A stretch of DNA of 29,977 nucleotides from positions 1-29,977 of the forward strand of contig CAKQGD010000019.1 in the NCBI GenBank assembly GCA_934232845.1. Direction: 5' to 3'. The DNA is from an uncultured Oscillospiraceae bacterium (GTDB lineage Bacteria; Bacillota; Clostridia; Oscillospirales; Ruminococcaceae). The position numbers were made by a program, and so were the translations under genes. This document shows, in pieces, positions 1 through 7,357 of the stretch (positions are counted from its first letter, which is position 1; each line of letters opens with the position of its first letter). The notes below the pieces were generated by a model that was not told where the DNA came from, searched no databases, and was given only the letters and a program-made list of their open reading frames with translations.

Positions 1-160
1 GTTTAAGGCACATTGAGGTTCTCAGCATCTGTTGCGTTACACATCCTGAGCGGCAGGATTCATGCTTTTCTAACCGGTCTGCTGTGCCTGCGGCGGTTCG
101 CTTCGTTTGTGGCTTGCGCCATTTCATCGGTGCAGTCGGCAGTCACCGTCAACAATGACA
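1..160. other. Left edge, no recognisable gene
   Basis: No coding region can be supported here. One plus-strand frame is open from the window edge to a TGA at 156-158, but the peptide (Arg, Cys and Ser rich) resembles no family I know. A minus-strand ORF of about 20 codons is also unconvincing. The strong plus-strand terminator just downstream suggests that this is the 3' untranslated end of a transcript entering from the left. Confidence 0.3.
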
Positions 161-198
161 AGCACCGTCAGAGAAAACGGCTCTGACGGTGTTTTTTT
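161..198 (+). terminator. Intrinsic terminator, convergent with the acyl-CoA synthetase gene
   Basis: A perfect 11-bp stem (163-173 with 181-191) with a 7-nt loop is followed on the plus strand by seven T residues (192-198). On the minus strand the hairpin is followed only by a mixed T/G stretch, so it mainly serves a plus-strand transcript coming from outside the window. The stop codon of the minus-strand synthetase (197-199) overlaps the T run, so the two transcription units converge here and may share the hairpin. Confidence 0.8.
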
Positions 199-1933
199 AT
201 ACGCCGATGGGGGAATTTTCCGCTTCGTCGGGCTGCGTTTTCGAGAGTTCCTCTTCCTCCAGAACACGATAGGCGACTTTGCCTACAAGCGTTTTGGGCA
301 GCTGTTCACGAAATTCAATGTCGTACGGCATCGCATATTTGGCGATATTTTTTCGGCAATAGGCGAGCAGAATATTGCGGTTCTCCTCACTGGGAGAATA
401 GCCGGGCTTGAGCATAATAAAAGCTTTGACCTTCTGCATTTTGAGCGGATCCGGCACGCCGATGACGCAGCTCATCTGCACCAGATCATGCGCATCAAGA
501 ATGTTTTCGAGCTGAGAAGGGTAGACGTTATAGCCGCTGGTTACGATCATGCGCTTGATACGCTGGCGGAAGTAGATAAAGCCGTCATCATCCATCGTGC
601 CGAGATCGCCCGTATGCACCCAGGTGCGGCCGTCGGCATGCGTCCGCAGGGTCTGCGCGGTTTCTTCCGGTTCGTCTAAATATCCGAGCATAACGGTCGG
701 ACCGCTGATGCAGATTTCACCCTCTTCTCCATAGGGAACCGTTTCTTCGGTACCGGGGCGCACAATTTTATAAAATGTGTCCGGAAAAGGCTGGCCGATG
801 CTGCCCTCTTTGTACATGTGCGTAGGAGTAAGACAGCTTGCCGTAACGCACTCGGTCGTTCCATAGCCTTCACGCACCTGTATGCTGGCGCCGTGGTCGA
901 ATAAGAACTTATCAAACCGCTTTTTTAATTCGACGGAAAGAGAATCTCCTCCGCTGAACACACCCTTCAGGCATGAGAGATCTACGCCGTTCATCACAGG
1001 CTGACGCAGGAGCGCCTCATAGAGGGTGGGGACGCCCGCGATAAAGCTGCAGCGGTATTTTTTGATGAGCTTCGCATAGCTTTCCGCCGTGAAGCGCGGT
1101 ACCAGAACGCAGCGTCCGCCGTTCTGCAGCATGGAATGAATCGAAACACCGAGGCCGAAACCATGGAACATCGGCATCACGGCCAGCATCTTGTCACCCG
1201 GACGAAACATGGGATTCGTTGCGACGATCTGACAGCCGAGAGCGTTGAAATTGCGGTTTGTCAGAAGAATTCCCTTGGTGGTTCCGGTCGTGCCGCCGCT
1301 GTAAAGAATCACAGCGGGATCTTCAGACTTGCGCGCGGCGCGGTATTTCCACCGATAGAGTTTGCCAAGCTTCATAAAGTCATTCCAAAAGAGAATCGGA
1401 GCGTCTTTTGGGATGCGCTGAATCTTTCGTCCTTCCGTGAGCATATATCCGGCGCGGATAGGGCGGGAAAGCTCGTCCCGGATGCGGGCGAGAATCACAT
1501 TGGAAAGATCGACGTTTGCGCGGATGGCTTCGAATTTATGATAAAACTGATCCAGCGTAAGCGCGGCGATACTTTTGGATTTCTTGATAAAAAATTCGAT
1601 CTCTTTTTCACTCGAGAGGGGATGCACCATATTGGCGACAGCCCCCACCATATTGACCGCATAGAACATGATAACCGTCTGCGGGCAGTTGGGCATACAG
1701 ATTGTGATGCGATCGTTTTCCCGAATTCCGATTGCTTTGAGGGCACGTGCGCAGAGTTCAACCTCCGCCGCGAAGCGGTGATAGGTAGTTTGTCTTCCCA
1801 TAAAGTCAAATGCCGTCAGATTCGGATATTGTGAGGCGGTGTTTTCTACGGCGTCCCAGAGACTTCCTTCGGGATAGCTGAGCGTAGGCGGTACATCGCC
1901 GTAGTTGTCGAGCCATGGTGAGCTTACTTCCAT
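197..1933 (-). CDS. AMP-forming acyl-CoA synthetase (fatty-acid-CoA ligase-like)
   Basis: A member of the ANL adenylating family, which activates a carboxylic acid with ATP and usually transfers it to coenzyme A. Visible motifs are the P-loop-like YSGGTTGTTKG near residues 211-221, GYGTTEC, the WVHTGD motif that contacts ribose, and the C-terminal catalytic lysine in LPKTLVGK. The 578 residues fit long- or medium-chain acyl-CoA ligases. I chose the second Met as start because AAAGGAA lies 8 nt upstream of it; the Met six codons earlier has no ribosome site. It is last in a minus-strand run after the CAT/E2-fold and PAP2 genes, with a 77-nt gap containing a 12-bp palindrome. The substrate cannot be read from sequence; a fatty acid is the best guess given the PAP2 and acyltransferase-fold neighbours. 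Confidence 0.88.
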   Translation of the reverse strand: MEVSSPWLDNYGDVPPTLSYPEGSLWDAVENTASQYPNLTAFDFMGRQTTYHRFAAEVELCARALKAIGIRENDRITICMPNCPQTVIMFYAVNMVGAVANMVHPLSSEKEIEFFIKKSKSIAALTLDQFYHKFEAIRANVDLSNVILARIRDELSRPIRAGYMLTEGRKIQRIPKDAPILFWNDFMKLGKLYRWKYRAARKSEDPAVILYSGGTTGTTKGILLTNRNFNALGCQIVATNPMFRPGDKMLAVMPMFHGFGLGVSIHSMLQNGGRCVLVPRFTAESYAKLIKKYRCSFIAGVPTLYEALLRQPVMNGVDLSCLKGVFSGGDSLSVELKKRFDKFLFDHGASIQVREGYGTTECVTASCLTPTHMYKEGSIGQPFPDTFYKIVRPGTEETVPYGEEGEICISGPTVMLGYLDEPEETAQTLRTHADGRTWVHTGDLGTMDDDGFIYFRQRIKRMIVTSGYNVYPSQLENILDAHDLVQMSCVIGVPDPLKMQKVKAFIMLKPGYSPSEENRNILLAYCRKNIAKYAMPYDIEFREQLPKTLVGKVAYRVLEEEELSKTQPDEAENSPIGV

Positions 1934-2010
1934 GCTGTGTATTCCTTTCATGTGTTTGCTTTTGGTTCTGTTTCCGTACGGAAGATTTTCAAGATGTCAA
2001 GTTTTATTCT

Positions 2011-2916
2011 TTAAGAGGAGGTATGTAGGCTGCAAAGTTCAAGCGGCGCTTCCAACGGCAGTTCCAGAAGCTCGGGATCTGCGAGAAGCTGTCGAAGAAT
2101 CTTGACGCTGTTGGCATAATACAGTCCGTCCGCGATCCGCTCGTCAAGCGTCATGCCCAGGTTGAGCGTCTCGCGCATTTCATAAGAGCCGTCCGATTCA
2201 AAATGCGGCGTCGCCTGCTTTTCTCCGACGATGCAGAAAAAGGAATTTGTTCCCCAGTCGGCAAGATGGTGATAAGACGCATCCATTCGAATGCTGCCCA
2301 AATTGGAAAGAAAAACAGAGGCATAATAGGGATCTTCCTTCATCAGGCTTTGCGGATACCACCCGTGATATTCAAGCCATTTCAGAAAATTCATTACAAA
2401 TCGCAGGATAGGAACGGGAAGTCTGGTAAGCAGATTCATCACATCGGTCGTTGAGTCCGTCTTATTTTCACGGCGCACTTCGCAGACAATGCGGCGCACC
2501 TTCTCGTGTACCTGTTCCAACGGAGATACGCCGCTGTCACGGTCAATTTTTATAATGGCCATAGCTTCCGCGCTGTCGTCGGTAAAGTGCTTTTTTACCA
2601 CAAAAGTCAGCAGAATGTCGTTCCTCTCATAGAGACGCCCGCCTGCGTAAAACCGGTTCATTTTAGGACGCAGATACAAAGTCTTCGCCATAGCGGCGCA
2701 AATAATATGAAAAAACGTGTAGGGGAAGTCACCTTCTCCGATGTTCTTTTTCTCAAGGTAGCGGTTGATTCCGGTCAGATCGATGCGGGCGTTCATTACG
2801 GCTTCGTTTGAGACTCGTCCCGGCATAATAAAAGGAAAAAGCCCGTGCATGGAGTCTGCGTCACGCACGAGCCGCGCATCCTTTCGGTCGCCTTTGCGGC
2901 GTTTTTTCTTTTCCAA
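2011..2916 (-). CDS. CAT/E2-fold acyltransferase-like protein lacking the catalytic histidine
   Basis: A 301-residue protein resembling the catalytic domain of 2-oxoacid dehydrogenase E2 and chloramphenicol acetyltransferase. Like related clostridial proteins, it starts with a basic stretch (KKKRRKGDRKDARLVR). Known enzymes carry H-x3-D-G near the C-terminus; here the segment reads DERIADG (258-264), with Glu259 where the catalytic His should be. There is no lipoyl domain. The start is a TTG at 2916, with GGGGAG 9 nt upstream, only 5 nt after the PAP2 stop; the frame stays open further upstream but would overlap PAP2. It sits between PAP2 and the acyl-CoA synthetase and is probably cotranscribed with both. 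It could be an atypical acyltransferase or a non-catalytic binding protein. The fold call is fairly firm; the function is unknown. Confidence 0.75.
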   Translation of the reverse strand: MEKKKRRKGDRKDARLVRDADSMHGLFPFIMPGRVSNEAVMNARIDLTGINRYLEKKNIGEGDFPYTFFHIICAAMAKTLYLRPKMNRFYAGGRLYERNDILLTFVVKKHFTDDSAEAMAIIKIDRDSGVSPLEQVHEKVRRIVCEVRRENKTDSTTDVMNLLTRLPVPILRFVMNFLKWLEYHGWYPQSLMKEDPYYASVFLSNLGSIRMDASYHHLADWGTNSFFCIVGEKQATPHFESDGSYEMRETLNLGMTLDERIADGLYYANSVKILRQLLADPELLELPLEAPLELCSLHTSS

Positions 2917-2921
2917 AAAAA

Positions 2922-3593
2922 TCAGCTCCCCACTTTTTGAAGACGGCAGCTTACAAACCGCTGTCGGTAGATTATCATATAGAGAGGAAGAAAGACGGCG
3001 AGACCGCCGAGAATATCGAGAACGGAATGCTGTTTGACCCAAACGGTGGAAATACAAATCAGAGCCGCAAGCAGAGCGGCGCCCCATCGAAAACGCCGTA
3101 GCGAAGGCGAATCAAACCACGCGGCGGCACAGATGCAGGCGCCGATGACATGAATGCTTGGAAAAACATTGGTATTGGTATCTACGGCATAGATGCCGCC
3201 GACAAGCCGTGTCAAAAGATTGTCGCGAGCGAACTGCTCCGGTCTGAGATTCTGTCCGTTCGGGAATAAGATACAGAATATAATCGAGGCGGTAAAGCTG
3301 ATGATGATAAAATAGAGAAACCGCCTGTAAGCCGGTTTGTCGCGCAGCAGCAAAAAGAATCCGGTTCCCACCAGAAAAGGATACCAGAGGTCATAGAATA
3401 AAATTCCGCCCTCCCAAAAAGGGATTTTATCGTCAAGCGGCAGGTAGGACACCCAATATCCTTCTGTGGGAACAACGGCTTCCGCGAAGAAAAAAAGCGC
3501 AAGATAAACCGGTACATATAACGTCAGAAGAAGTTCAAAGCGTCTTTCACGGCAGAATTTCAGCATGGACGCTTTTGCATCGTAACAGCTCAT
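2922..3593 (-). CDS. PAP2-family membrane phosphatase
   Basis: A 223-residue integral membrane protein with about five or six hydrophobic segments. PAP2 signature elements appear in order: PNGQNLRP (about 111-118), PSIH (145-148) and KQHSVLD (187-193) holding the second catalytic His and the Asp. The arrangement is closest to the PAP2 branch that includes Aur1/inositol-phosphotransferase-like proteins rather than soluble acid phosphatases. Members remove or transfer phosphate on lipid phosphates such as phosphatidate or undecaprenyl pyrophosphate. AAGGGTG lies 8 nt before the ATG. It is followed after 5 nt by the CAT/E2-fold gene and lies 79 nt after the clpC-like gene, so it may share a transcript with either. 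The exact substrate is not inferable. Confidence 0.85.
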   Translation of the reverse strand: MSCYDAKASMLKFCRERRFELLLTLYVPVYLALFFFAEAVVPTEGYWVSYLPLDDKIPFWEGGILFYDLWYPFLVGTGFFLLLRDKPAYRRFLYFIIISFTASIIFCILFPNGQNLRPEQFARDNLLTRLVGGIYAVDTNTNVFPSIHVIGACICAAAWFDSPSLRRFRWGAALLAALICISTVWVKQHSVLDILGGLAVFLPLYMIIYRQRFVSCRLQKVGS

Positions 3594-3672
3594 TAGAAAA
3601 CACCCTTATCCATAGTGTAAAATATTCCGGCAAAAAATGCAACGTTTCGCCGAAAGATTCAGATGATTTTCG

Positions 3673-5991
3673 TCAGAGCGGTGCATACTGCAAAAACCGA
3701 ATTCCATCTTCCGCCGTGCAGACAGAGACATTGTCTCCCGGGCGGATACGGTCTGCCAGAAATTCTTCGGCCAATCTGTCTCCGATTTGTGTCTCAACCG
3801 TTCGCCGCAGATCACGGGCGCCGAAACGGGCGCAGTCGCTTTGCGACACCAGCCACCGCACACACTCTTCGCCGCAAAAGAGGGAAATTCCAAGCGAACG
3901 GGCGCGCTCACAGAGCTGAGAGATCAGATTTTGTGCAATATGGGAAAGATCTTCCTGAGAGAGAGGAGAAAAAACAATGACATCGTCGAGGCGGTTGATC
4001 AGCTCCGGCCGGAGAACTTCGCGGCAGCTGTCGGACAGCTTGCGCCGTGTGCTTTCTTTTTTCGCCGTGTTTTCAAGAAAACCGATTGTGCCGGCAATCT
4101 GGTGCTGAGATCCGATGTTGGAGGTCAGAATCAGAATCGTATTTCGAAAATCGCAGCTTTGCCCGCAGGCGTCGGTCAGCTCTCCTTCTTCCAGAATCTG
4201 AAGCAGAAGATTTAAGACGTCCGGATGCGCTTTTTCAATTTCATCAAGGAGAACCACCGAGCAGGGGCGGCGCCGGATGCGGTCGGTAAGCTGGCCGCCT
4301 TCTTCATGCCCCACATATCCGGGAGGTGAACCGATCATTCGGGAAACACTGTGCTTTTCCATATATTCGGACATATCCAAACGGATGAGAGAGTCCTGCG
4401 TGCCGAACAGTTCGGCGGCAAGGGCGCGGGCCATCTCGGTTTTCCCCACGCCGGTGGGTCCTGCGAAGAGAAAAGCTCCGGTCGGACGGTGCGGGTCCTT
4501 CAGCCCGATGCGGCCTCTTCGTACGACGCGTGAGACGGCTCGTACGGCCTCTTCCTGTCCAATGACCCGGTCCGACAGCCGCTTTTCCAGAGATTGCAGC
4601 TTTTCCCGCTCGCTCTGGTCCGGATCTCCGATTTCCACACCGGTCTGAGAGGCAAGCAAAGAAGAAATATGGCAGCGCAGCAGAGCGGGCCCCGGAACGG
4701 CACAGAGGCAGCTGCTGACAGGACCAAAGGCGTCTCTTCGGCGGTCGAGCTCCTGCATACGCAGGGCACAGGCGGCTTCATCCATCAAATCGATGGCTTT
4801 GTCGGGAAGACGGCGCTGTGTCAGATATCGGGCGGAAAGCTCGACGGCGGCTTCAATTGCCTCGTCGGTGATGCGGATATGGTGGTGCGACTCATACCGC
4901 TCCCGCAGCCCTTTCAGAATCTCTACAGCCTGTGCTTGGGTAGGTTCCGGTACTTCCACCTTTTGAAAGCGCCGATCAAGCGCAGAATCCTTCTCGATTT
5001 TTTTGCGGTATTCAGAAAAGGTGGTTGCGCCGATCAGCTGAATTTCGCTTCTGGCGAGAGAAGGCTTGAGAATATTAGAAGCGTCGATCGCACCTTCGGC
5101 TGCACCGACTCCTACAATATTATGAATTTCGTCAATGAAGAGAAGAACATTTCCGGCGCCGGTCACCTCTGCCAAAATCGTCTTTACACGTTCTTCAAAG
5201 TCGCCGCGGTATTTTGTGCCTGCTACTACGGAGGTGAGATCAAGCGCGACAACGCGGCAGTCCTGCAGCTCCGGAGGAACTGTCCCGGCGCAGATACGCT
5301 GTGCCAATCCTTCTACAACGGCGGTTTTTCCGACACCCGCTTCTCCCACAAGACAGGGATTGTTTTTGGTGCGGCGGGAAAGTATGCGGATGACACGGTT
5401 GATTTCCTCGTCTCTTCCGATTACGGGGTCTAGCTTACCTTCTCTTGCACGCTGTGTCAGATCACGTGCGTATCGATCCAAAGTCTGTGTTTTGGAAGAG
5501 CTTTTTGTCCGCGCACCGCCCTTGGACGAACGCGGTGCCGGCCGGGATTTTTGCTCATATTCGGAAAGCTCCGCAATATCCTGCAGCAAAAGAGCGGGAT
5601 CTGCGCCCAGCTCCTCCAGTAAACGCGTAGCCGTGCTGGCTTCGTCTGAAAGAATCGCGAGCAAAAGATGCTGTGTGCCTACGCTTTCACTGCCGGCCCG
5701 GGAAGCGAATCCCACGGATTCCCGCAGAGCGGCAAGGCACCGCGGCGTCAGATCATCCGCCGAAAGGACGGTGCGGGCATCCTGTCCCTCGGACTGAACC
5801 AAGTGCTCCGTCAATCGTTCGGCGGTAAGTCCGCGCATGGAGAGCGCCGCATATGCTACGCCGCTTCCCACGGAAAGCATCCCGATCAAAAGATGCTCCG
5901 TGCCGATATGACGGTGCCCCAGCGCAGACGCCTGCGCGATGGCAAGACATACGGCCTCATTCGCTTTGGCCGTAAAGCTGTTATGAAACAT
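3673..5991 (-). CDS. clpC: ClpC-type AAA+ unfoldase with a reduced middle domain
   Basis: A 772-residue Hsp100 ATPase that would unfold substrates and feed them to ClpP. It has the double Clp N-repeat (about 1-140), a first AAA domain with GEAGVGKT (216-223) and LLFIDE (283-288), and a second with GPTGVGKT (511-518) and LLDE (581-584). Arg340/Arg341 are arginine-finger candidates. An IGF tripeptide (636-638) lies in the loop that docks on ClpP, so partnership with ClpP is likely. The segment between the AAA domains (about 403-450) is far shorter than the coiled-coil/UVR middle domain of Bacillus ClpC and shows no coiled-coil pattern, so adaptor control through it is probably absent. GGAGGG lies 6 nt before the ATG. 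No CtsR, McsA or McsB gene adjoins it. ClpA-like architecture is the alternative name. Confidence 0.88.
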   Translation of the reverse strand: MFHNSFTAKANEAVCLAIAQASALGHRHIGTEHLLIGMLSVGSGVAYAALSMRGLTAERLTEHLVQSEGQDARTVLSADDLTPRCLAALRESVGFASRAGSESVGTQHLLLAILSDEASTATRLLEELGADPALLLQDIAELSEYEQKSRPAPRSSKGGARTKSSSKTQTLDRYARDLTQRAREGKLDPVIGRDEEINRVIRILSRRTKNNPCLVGEAGVGKTAVVEGLAQRICAGTVPPELQDCRVVALDLTSVVAGTKYRGDFEERVKTILAEVTGAGNVLLFIDEIHNIVGVGAAEGAIDASNILKPSLARSEIQLIGATTFSEYRKKIEKDSALDRRFQKVEVPEPTQAQAVEILKGLRERYESHHHIRITDEAIEAAVELSARYLTQRRLPDKAIDLMDEAACALRMQELDRRRDAFGPVSSCLCAVPGPALLRCHISSLLASQTGVEIGDPDQSEREKLQSLEKRLSDRVIGQEEAVRAVSRVVRRGRIGLKDPHRPTGAFLFAGPTGVGKTEMARALAAELFGTQDSLIRLDMSEYMEKHSVSRMIGSPPGYVGHEEGGQLTDRIRRRPCSVVLLDEIEKAHPDVLNLLLQILEEGELTDACGQSCDFRNTILILTSNIGSQHQIAGTIGFLENTAKKESTRRKLSDSCREVLRPELINRLDDVIVFSPLSQEDLSHIAQNLISQLCERARSLGISLFCGEECVRWLVSQSDCARFGARDLRRTVETQIGDRLAEEFLADRIRPGDNVSVCTAEDGIRFLQYAPL

Positions 5992-6083
5992 TCACATCCC
6001 TCCGCCTTTAGTTTATGCCGGACTGCAAAGTGCCAAACACGCAGAGGAAACTTTCGGTCACGGAACACCCTTGCCGCCGCTGT

Positions 6084-6092
6084 CATAGAATA
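6084..6092 (+). promoter_or_regulatory. Possible sporulation-type -10 element before the Cys-rich peptide
   Basis: CATAGAATA fits the CATA-N3-TA pattern of SigK -10 elements and is close to the SigE type. It ends 17 nt before the AGGAGG ribosome site. Upstream AC dinucleotides lie 15 and 17 nt away, against the usual 16. This is only a pattern match in a short intergenic space, and no good SigA promoter was seen there. Confidence 0.25.
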
Positions 6093-6121
6093 GAATGAAA
6101 ATCAGAAAAGGAGGTTTTCCT

Positions 6122-6283
6122 GTGTTTGGTAACAACTGTTGGGGCGGCGGAGGCTGCCTTTGGATCATCATCATTATCCTTATCCTCTGTTGCTGCTGCG
6201 GCGGCAGCTGGGGTGGCTGCGGAAACAGCTGCGGCTGCGGCTGTGGCTGCGGAAATAACTGCGGCTGTGGATGCGGCTGCTGA
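6122..6283 (+). CDS. Small Gly/Cys-rich membrane peptide
   Basis: A 53-residue peptide with three parts: a short Gly/Trp head, one hydrophobic membrane segment (about 13-22, LWIIIIILIL) running into a CCCC cluster, and a tail of GCGC-type repeats with Asn. About a third of residues are Cys. The likely start is GTG at 6122, with AGGAGG 7 nt upstream; an ATG at 6095 in the same frame lacks a ribosome site and lies upstream of that AGGAGG. Similar peptides in Clostridia are annotated as 'chorion class high-cysteine' proteins, and the layout also recalls YjcZ-like sporulation peptides; both are resemblance only. It is followed after 9 nt by a perfect hairpin. A real gene is likely because start, ribosome site, terminator and composition agree. 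Function is unknown. Confidence 0.7.
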   Translation: MFGNNCWGGGGCLWIIIIILILCCCCGGSWGGCGNSCGCGCGCGNNCGCGCGC

Positions 6284-6292
6284 AATAGATTC

Positions 6293-6322
6293 ATACGCCC
6301 GGCCGAAAACGGCCGGGCGTAT
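6293..6322 (+). terminator. Hairpin after the Cys-rich peptide gene
   Basis: A perfect 13-bp GC-rich inverted repeat (6293-6305 with 6310-6322) has an AAAA loop. It is followed by TTCTCCTTG, a poor T tract, so it may be an inefficient terminator or an mRNA-stabilising 3' hairpin. Confidence 0.6.
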
Positions 6323-6423
6323 TCTCCTTGCAGCCTCAGCAAAATAAATCGCCGACATCAAAAAGAAATAGCGGCAGATCAAATTTTGCTCAAGGAGAGA
6401 TATGGCTTTGTTTATGGAGGTAA

Positions 6424-6453
6424 GAAAAACAGACCGCTTGAACGAGCGGCCTG
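6424..6453 (-). terminator. Intrinsic terminator of the frame-disrupted gene
   Basis: Read on the minus strand, a 9-bp stem (CAGGCCGCT with AGCGGTCTG, one G-T pair) and a 6-nt loop are followed by five T residues (plus-strand A run 6425-6429). It lies 15 nt after the stop of the gene at 6469-7271. Confidence 0.75.
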
Positions 6454-6468
6454 TGAGGGAAATTCAAC

Positions 6469-7271
6469 TCAGAGCACCTTTTCGGATTCTGTCTGCTTGA
6501 CGGACAGACGGTTGATTTCGCAAAAATACTGATAAAACTCATCTATAAGCGGCTTCTTTTCCGTATCGGTGAACAGGCTGACCAAATCGAGCAAAATTTT
6601 CTGCATAATGTGGTTCGAAAAATATTTCAGCGGAACATTGCCCCAGCGCGGAAATGTATCATTGTGTTCAAAATATGCCCAGTAGAATAACGTCATGTCA
6701 GAAGGCAGGCAGATTTTATATTTTACATGTGCTTCTACCATGCCATCCAGACAATGTTCACCCCAAAAGTTTTCCTTTACCATAAAAACGCCCAGAATTT
6801 TTCGATCTTTTTCTGCGCCGCTCTGAGGTATTCCCGTAAGCAGACAGGCGGAATTAGGCTTTAAGCGTTTTGGAATCCGTGGACTTCCTTTTGACGTACC
6901 GGTCAGATATTGGCCCGCCGAAACAAAACCGAATTCGATCATACTGTCAGCTTCATTCAAATCGATATGAAAGGCGGCCTGAGACTTCGGTGTGATTTTC
7001 ATGGTGCGAATTTGTCTGCGCCGCTCCTGATCCTCGCACTCTTTTTTTCTTGCGGCCTTTTCGGCTTGAAGATTTTGGTTGTGTTTATCATTAATTTCTT
7101 TTTGTTTTTCCTCATCCTTGAGGGTTAAGAAATCAGAAAAAGCTTCGGGATATAAAAATCTTTTTCTCCTTCTGGAAAGTGTACGGTGACAATTTGATCG
7201 GAGACATTTGTGATAATTCCTTTGCCGAATGATATATGCTTAACCGGCTGTCCAAGTAACTGTGGCTGCAT
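6469..7271 (-). pseudogene. Conserved uncharacterised protein, disrupted by a -1 frameshift
   Basis: Two overlapping minus-strand frames together form one protein of about 267 residues. The 5' part starts at ATG 7271, with AAGGAGG 5 nt upstream. It encodes a small N-terminal domain with VKHISFGKGIITN and HFPEGEKDF, a pattern I recall from a widespread uncharacterised Firmicutes family, then stops at 7125. The neighbouring frame continues the expected pattern as LYPEAFSDFL, then a charged Lys/Glu/Gln helix, then a C-terminal domain of about 180 residues ending near PLKYFSNHIMQKILLDLV. The frames join at five T residues (minus strand, 7154-7158); six T would restore one frame reading GEKDFLYPEAF. 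No further stops interrupt the 3' frame, so the change is recent, a sequencing error, or recoded. An alternative is translation of only the C-terminal 177 residues from ATG 7002. Function unknown. Confidence 0.75.
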
Positions 7272-7292
7272 TTTATCCTCCTTGTGACGTTA

Positions 7293-7340
7293 TAAAATGA
7301 AGAAAGAATGGGCCGCCAGTTTCTGCAGAGCAGACGGCCC
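7293..7340 (-). terminator. Probable terminator after the L25 gene
   Basis: On the minus strand, GGGCCG and CGGCCC (outer stem, 7310-7315 with 7335-7340) enclose a second short stem, TCTGC-tct-GCAGA, and the structure is followed by a T/C-rich tract (7293-7309). It lies between the L25 stop and the start of the frame-disrupted gene and probably separates or attenuates the two. Confidence 0.6.
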
Positions 7341-7357
7341 AAACGTATTTTAGATAA

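Noticed and set aside
1136..1834. Plus-strand ORF of 232 codons opposite the acyl-CoA synthetase
   Set aside because: Antisense shadow of a well-supported gene, with no ribosome site before the ATG.
6083..6382. Minus-strand Ala-rich and Pro/Gln-rich ORFs opposite the Cys-rich peptide
   Set aside because: They are antisense readings of the GGC/TGC repeats. They lack convincing ribosome sites, while the plus-strand gene has one.
6402..6500. A 32-codon plus-strand ORF with AAGGAG before its ATG
   Set aside because: It runs through the minus-strand terminator and into the 3' end of the opposite gene, and its peptide is mostly a readout of that hairpin. No independent support.
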